64,000 bases of DNA from EW11 sp035765635 (GTDB lineage Bacteria; Verrucomicrobiota; Verrucomicrobiia; Opitutales; Opitutaceae), in the NCBI GenBank assembly GCA_035765635.1, contig DASTWZ010000044.1, positions 62,001 to 126,000 on the forward strand, read 5' to 3'. This document shows, piece by piece, positions 61,631 to 64,000 of the stretch. Position 1 is the stretch's first letter; the number at the start of each line of letters is the position of its first letter. The notes below the pieces were generated by a model that saw nothing but the letters and a program-made list of their open reading frames with translations, made no database searches and was not told the origin of the DNA. Made by a program: the position numbers and the translations under genes.

Positions 61631-61784
61631 GCCCACGAATCACACGAAGAACACGAAATGACCGAATCATTTTCCCACGGAATACACGGATAACACGGAA
61701 TAAAAACCCTCCCTTTCCGTGCCGTCCGTGCATTCCGTGGAAAAATTGTATTCTGATTTCGTGTTCTTCGTGTGATTCGTGGGC
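61631..61784. repeat. Nested palindromic repeat, CACGAA/CACGGA family, copy 3
   Basis: The outer arm GCCCACGAATCACACGAAGA and onward is mirrored exactly over about 29 bp by the end at 61784. The inner arm TTTTCCCACGGAATACACGG is mirrored by CCGTGCATTCCGTGGAAAAA. The centre TAAAAACCCTCCCTTT is the reverse complement of the centre of copy 5, and the flank ATCAGAATAC is on the right here but on the left in copies 2, 4 and 5, so this copy is inverted. It lies between the metallo-hydrolase and the PAS kinase. Confidence 0.88.
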
Positions 61785-61829
61785 ATTCTAAACTCGGCCT
61801 TTAAAATTTCTCCGCTTACATCGTCGCAC

Positions 61830-63008
61830 ATGGCCGGCAAGAAACACACTTCTCTCGATCGCGTGCTCGGAAGGCTGGATACGCTCGATTCGGTGAATTT
61901 GACCTTGCTCGTGCAGCGCCTCGCGCGGGAGCGGTCTCTCTTCGAGGATATTTTCAACACGCTGCAGGAAGGCATTCTCGTCATCGATGCCGAAGGCGAA
62001 ATCGAGTACGCCAACGAAGCCGCGCATAAGCTCTTCGGCGTGGGCGATCATGACCTGACCGGACAGACGTTCTGGCGGCTCGTCCCCGGGCTGCGTCCTT
62101 CGCTCGAGTCGGCGTTGGAGGTTGAAAAAAGCACCATGCCGGTCGTCACACGAGAGATCGAGCTGACCTATCCCGAAGTGCGCACGATCCGCCTGTACAT
62201 GGTCCCGTTCCAAGGCGAAGGGCAGGGCACGGCGCGGCGTTTTGCCGTGATTCTGAGTGATATCACGCTCGAGAAAAAATCCACCGAGGCCCGGATCGAA
62301 GACGAAAAAACCTCCTCGATCCTTCTGCTCGCCGCTGGCGTAGCTCACGAGTTAGGGAATCCGCTGAACTCGCTGACGATTCATCTTCAGTTGATGGAGC
62401 GGCGGCTGAAGAAATTGAAAGGCTTGAAGGATCGCGACGCGGAGAATCTCGCTGAATCCGTCCGCGTTTGCCGCGATGAGGTGCTTCGGCTCGACGGGAT
62501 CATTTCCAACTTTCTCGATGCGATTCGACCGCGTCCGCCGGATCTCGCCGAAGTGAATCTGACCGATGTATTGGCAGAAGTACTACGTTTCCAGCACGGC
62601 GAACTGGAAGATCGCGGCATCCTGGTGGATGCGGACATCACGGAGTACTTGCCTGTGGTGATGGCGGATCGGAATCAGGTGAAGCAGGTGCTTTTCAACC
62701 TCATCAAGAACGCGATGGAGGCGATGCAGCCCGGCGGAAAACTGCGCATCAAAACCCGCGTGGATGACGATTTCGTTTCGCTGATTTTCGCGGACACCGG
62801 CAGTGGTATCAAACAGGAGGATTTGGTTCGGCTCTTTCAACCTTATCACACGACAAAGCCGGGAGGCCACGGCCTCGGCCTGATGATCGTGCAGCGCATC
62901 ATGCGAGAACACGGCGGCCAAGTAGGCGTCGAGAGCGCCGAAGGCGTCGGCACGGTGGTCACGCTGCAATTCCCGCAAAAGACCCGCCGCGTGCGCATGC
63001 TGCAGTAG
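61830..63008 (+). CDS. PAS-domain sensor histidine kinase (NtrB-like)
   Basis: This kinase has 392 residues from ATG at 61830 (MAGKKHTSLDRVLGRLDTLD). The frame is open back into repeat copy 3 (GTG 61779), but that part is repeat sequence. A PAS domain begins near residue 42 (FNTLQEGILVIDAEGEIEYA) and no membrane segment is present. The H-box is AAGVAHELGNPLNSLTIHLQ. The ATPase has LFNLIKNAMEAMQPGGKL, FADTGSGIKQEDL and HTTKPGGHGLGLMIVQRIM. No response regulator gene is next to it. Repeats flank it on both sides. Confidence 0.9.
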   Translation: MAGKKHTSLDRVLGRLDTLDSVNLTLLVQRLARERSLFEDIFNTLQEGILVIDAEGEIEYANEAAHKLFGVGDHDLTGQTFWRLVPGLRPSLESALEVEKSTMPVVTREIELTYPEVRTIRLYMVPFQGEGQGTARRFAVILSDITLEKKSTEARIEDEKTSSILLLAAGVAHELGNPLNSLTIHLQLMERRLKKLKGLKDRDAENLAESVRVCRDEVLRLDGIISNFLDAIRPRPPDLAEVNLTDVLAEVLRFQHGELEDRGILVDADITEYLPVVMADRNQVKQVLFNLIKNAMEAMQPGGKLRIKTRVDDDFVSLIFADTGSGIKQEDLVRLFQPYHTTKPGGHGLGLMIVQRIMREHGGQVGVESAEGVGTVVTLQFPQKTRRVRMLQ

Positions 63009-63026
63009 CTGAAACTCAGACGATTT

Positions 63027-63181
63027 GCCCACGAATCACACGAAGAACACGAAATCAGAATACCCTTTTCCCACGGAATACACGGATGGCACGGAAAAGG
63101 AGGGTTTCATTCCGTGCTTTCCGTGTATTCCGTGGGAAAAATCAAGAAATCAATTTCGTGTTCTTCGTGTGATTCGTGGGC
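63027..63181. repeat. Nested palindromic repeat, CACGAA/CACGGA family, copy 4
   Basis: The outer arms match over about 29 bp (GCCCACGAATCACACGAAGA at the left, mirrored ending at 63181). The inner arm TTTTCCCACGGAATACACGG is mirrored by CCGTGTATTCCGTGGGAAAA. It starts 18 bp after the PAS kinase stop and ends 7 bp before the stop of the convergent gene at 63189, so it fills the whole gap. Confidence 0.88.
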
Positions 63182-63188
63182 AAAAAAA

Positions 63189-63821
63189 TCAGGCCGCAAG
63201 CACATGGCAGCGCGCCGCGAGTTCACGATCGTTCAGCGGCTTTTCGGAATGGAGAACGCGCGCGGCGATCGGATTCCAGAGCGCTTCACGCACGCGGCTC
63301 AACAGCCGGCGTGCAACATCCGGCTCTGAAAGGGCAGCGAGACCATCGAGGGCTTTGCGCGTCGCCGGGAGACCCAGCCATTCGAGCAACGCGAAAATGC
63401 CGCCGCGCTCGTAGATCGCGCTGATTTCCGACCAGGCCGGACGGCCGCCGCCGCGTAGCTCGACATGCGACGCGACAAACATCGCCAGAGCCGGCGCGTG
63501 GCTCAGCTCAGTGACGAGCTCGGGGTTCCGTTTGATCACGGCCAGCGCGGCCAGTTTGTTGAAGCGGAAGCTCTCGATAATCGCGCGCTCCGCCGCCGGC
63601 ACGAAATCGAGATAACGATTCCACTCGGCTCGACCGAGCATCACCGCAGCCGCGGCAAAGACTTCGCTCGAAGGATCGGGCTCGAAAGGAATCCAGGTGC
63701 CGTCGCGCTCGGTCTCGAAATCCGCGTCAGGCCAAGCCGTGACGCGATACAGGAAACCCAAGTGCGACCAGGTGAGCTGAACCGGAGCAGAGGCTTTTTT
63801 GTTGGCGGTGGTCTTCATCAT
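63189..63821 (-). CDS. Hypothetical protein, unknown
   Basis: This protein has 210 residues from ATG at 63821, with a second Met next to it. The N-terminus is basic (MMKTTANKKASAPVQ), then a mixed alpha/beta soluble body (WSHLGFLYRVTAWPDADFET, then DGTWIPFEPDP), and a helical second half with AIYERGGIFALLEWLGLPAT and DVARRLLSRVREALWNPIAA. There are no membrane segments, Cys clusters or known catalytic motifs. No family recognised. It lies between palindromic repeat copies 4 and 5. Codon use looks like that of the neighbours, so it is probably a real gene. Confidence 0.65.
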   Translation of the reverse strand: MMKTTANKKASAPVQLTWSHLGFLYRVTAWPDADFETERDGTWIPFEPDPSSEVFAAAAVMLGRAEWNRYLDFVPAAERAIIESFRFNKLAALAVIKRNPELVTELSHAPALAMFVASHVELRGGGRPAWSEISAIYERGGIFALLEWLGLPATRKALDGLAALSEPDVARRLLSRVREALWNPIAARVLHSEKPLNDRELAARCHVLAA

Positions 63822-63876
63822 GCGCTCACTCTATCAACCTGGGTGAGACATTGGCTGTCCCAGCCTCGAAGCTTTT

Positions 63877-64000
63877 GCCCACGAATCACACGAAGAACAC
63901 GAAATCAGAATACAATTTTCCCACGGAATGCACGGACGGCACGGAAAGGGAGGTTTTTGTTCCGTGTTATCCGTGTATTCCGTGGGGAAAATCAGAAATG
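63877..64000. repeat. Nested palindromic repeat, CACGAA/CACGGA family, copy 5 (cut by window end)
   Basis: The left outer arm starts GCCCACGAATCACACGAAGA at 63877, followed by ATCAGAATACAATTTT, the inner pair and the beginning of the right side. The inner region CACGGACGGCACGGAAAGGG with the following T run is nearly the reverse complement of copy 3. The right outer arm is beyond the window. It lies 55 bp before the start of the unknown gene on the minus strand. Confidence 0.85.

Noticed and set aside
61631..64000. Short open frames across the CACGAA/CACGGA repeats, for example with N-H-T-K-N-T-K-like peptides
   Set aside because: The 9-bp period keeps frames open and gives tripeptide-like repeats. 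The same peptides appear wherever the repeat occurs, in both strands, so they are not proteins.

Overview
The window is a GC-rich chromosomal segment of a free-living heterotrophic bacterium. The best guess is Verrucomicrobiota. This is inferred from protein character (long PurF with an unusual PurM, DUF4380-type and AGE-family sugar proteins, sigma factor style), from the rpsP-trmD-rplS order, and from dispersed palindromic intergenic repeats of the kind seen in such genomes. No marker RNA gene lies in the window to prove it. There is no rRNA, tRNA, CRISPR array, prophage or transposase. Most genes are housekeeping genes with tight spacing.

Layout. 1-13905 lies almost entirely on the minus strand: mfd (3' end cut off by the window edge), rnc, two ABC-2 permeases, a parA-like ATPase, an EamA exporter, a fused ABC permease of the ferric-iron type, a sigma-70 factor, trpE and glmS. 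13975-20141 holds glgC, ychF (minus), the translation cluster rpsP-trmD-rplS, and transketolase. 20315-29988 is a MarR-RND-TolC efflux operon followed by a large AsmA-like envelope protein. 30210-41905 holds a small membrane protein, an MmcB-like nuclease-fold protein, ftsH, an MsbA-type exporter, a LacI-type ligand domain fused to a histidine kinase, a flavin amine oxidase and two tandem AGE-family epimerases. 41915-42886 is a secreted DUF4380-like protein.

43231-54708 is one chemosensory operon in the order MCP-like coiled-coil protein, STAS protein, cheY, cheA, cheY, mcp, cheW, mcp, cheR, cheB. Both membrane receptors end in an aromatic-x-x-aromatic tail that looks like a CheR/CheB tethering pentapeptide, and the first protein carries a CheZ-like D-x-x-x-Q motif. 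No flagellar or pilus genes are present. 54800-64000 holds sod, tadA, infA, xerD, purF, purM, a metallo-beta-lactamase-fold protein, a PAS histidine kinase and an unknown gene.

The most unusual structural signal is a family of nested palindromic repeats of about 150-170 bp. There are five copies: 5239, 31163, 61631, 63027 and 63877 (cut by the window end). Each has an outer and an inner inverted repeat, and every arm is built of three 9-bp units around a CACGAA or CACGGA core. Copies occur in both orientations, and three are packed around the last two genes. A second palindromic family occurs at 2551-2744, with a half copy at 8968-9005.
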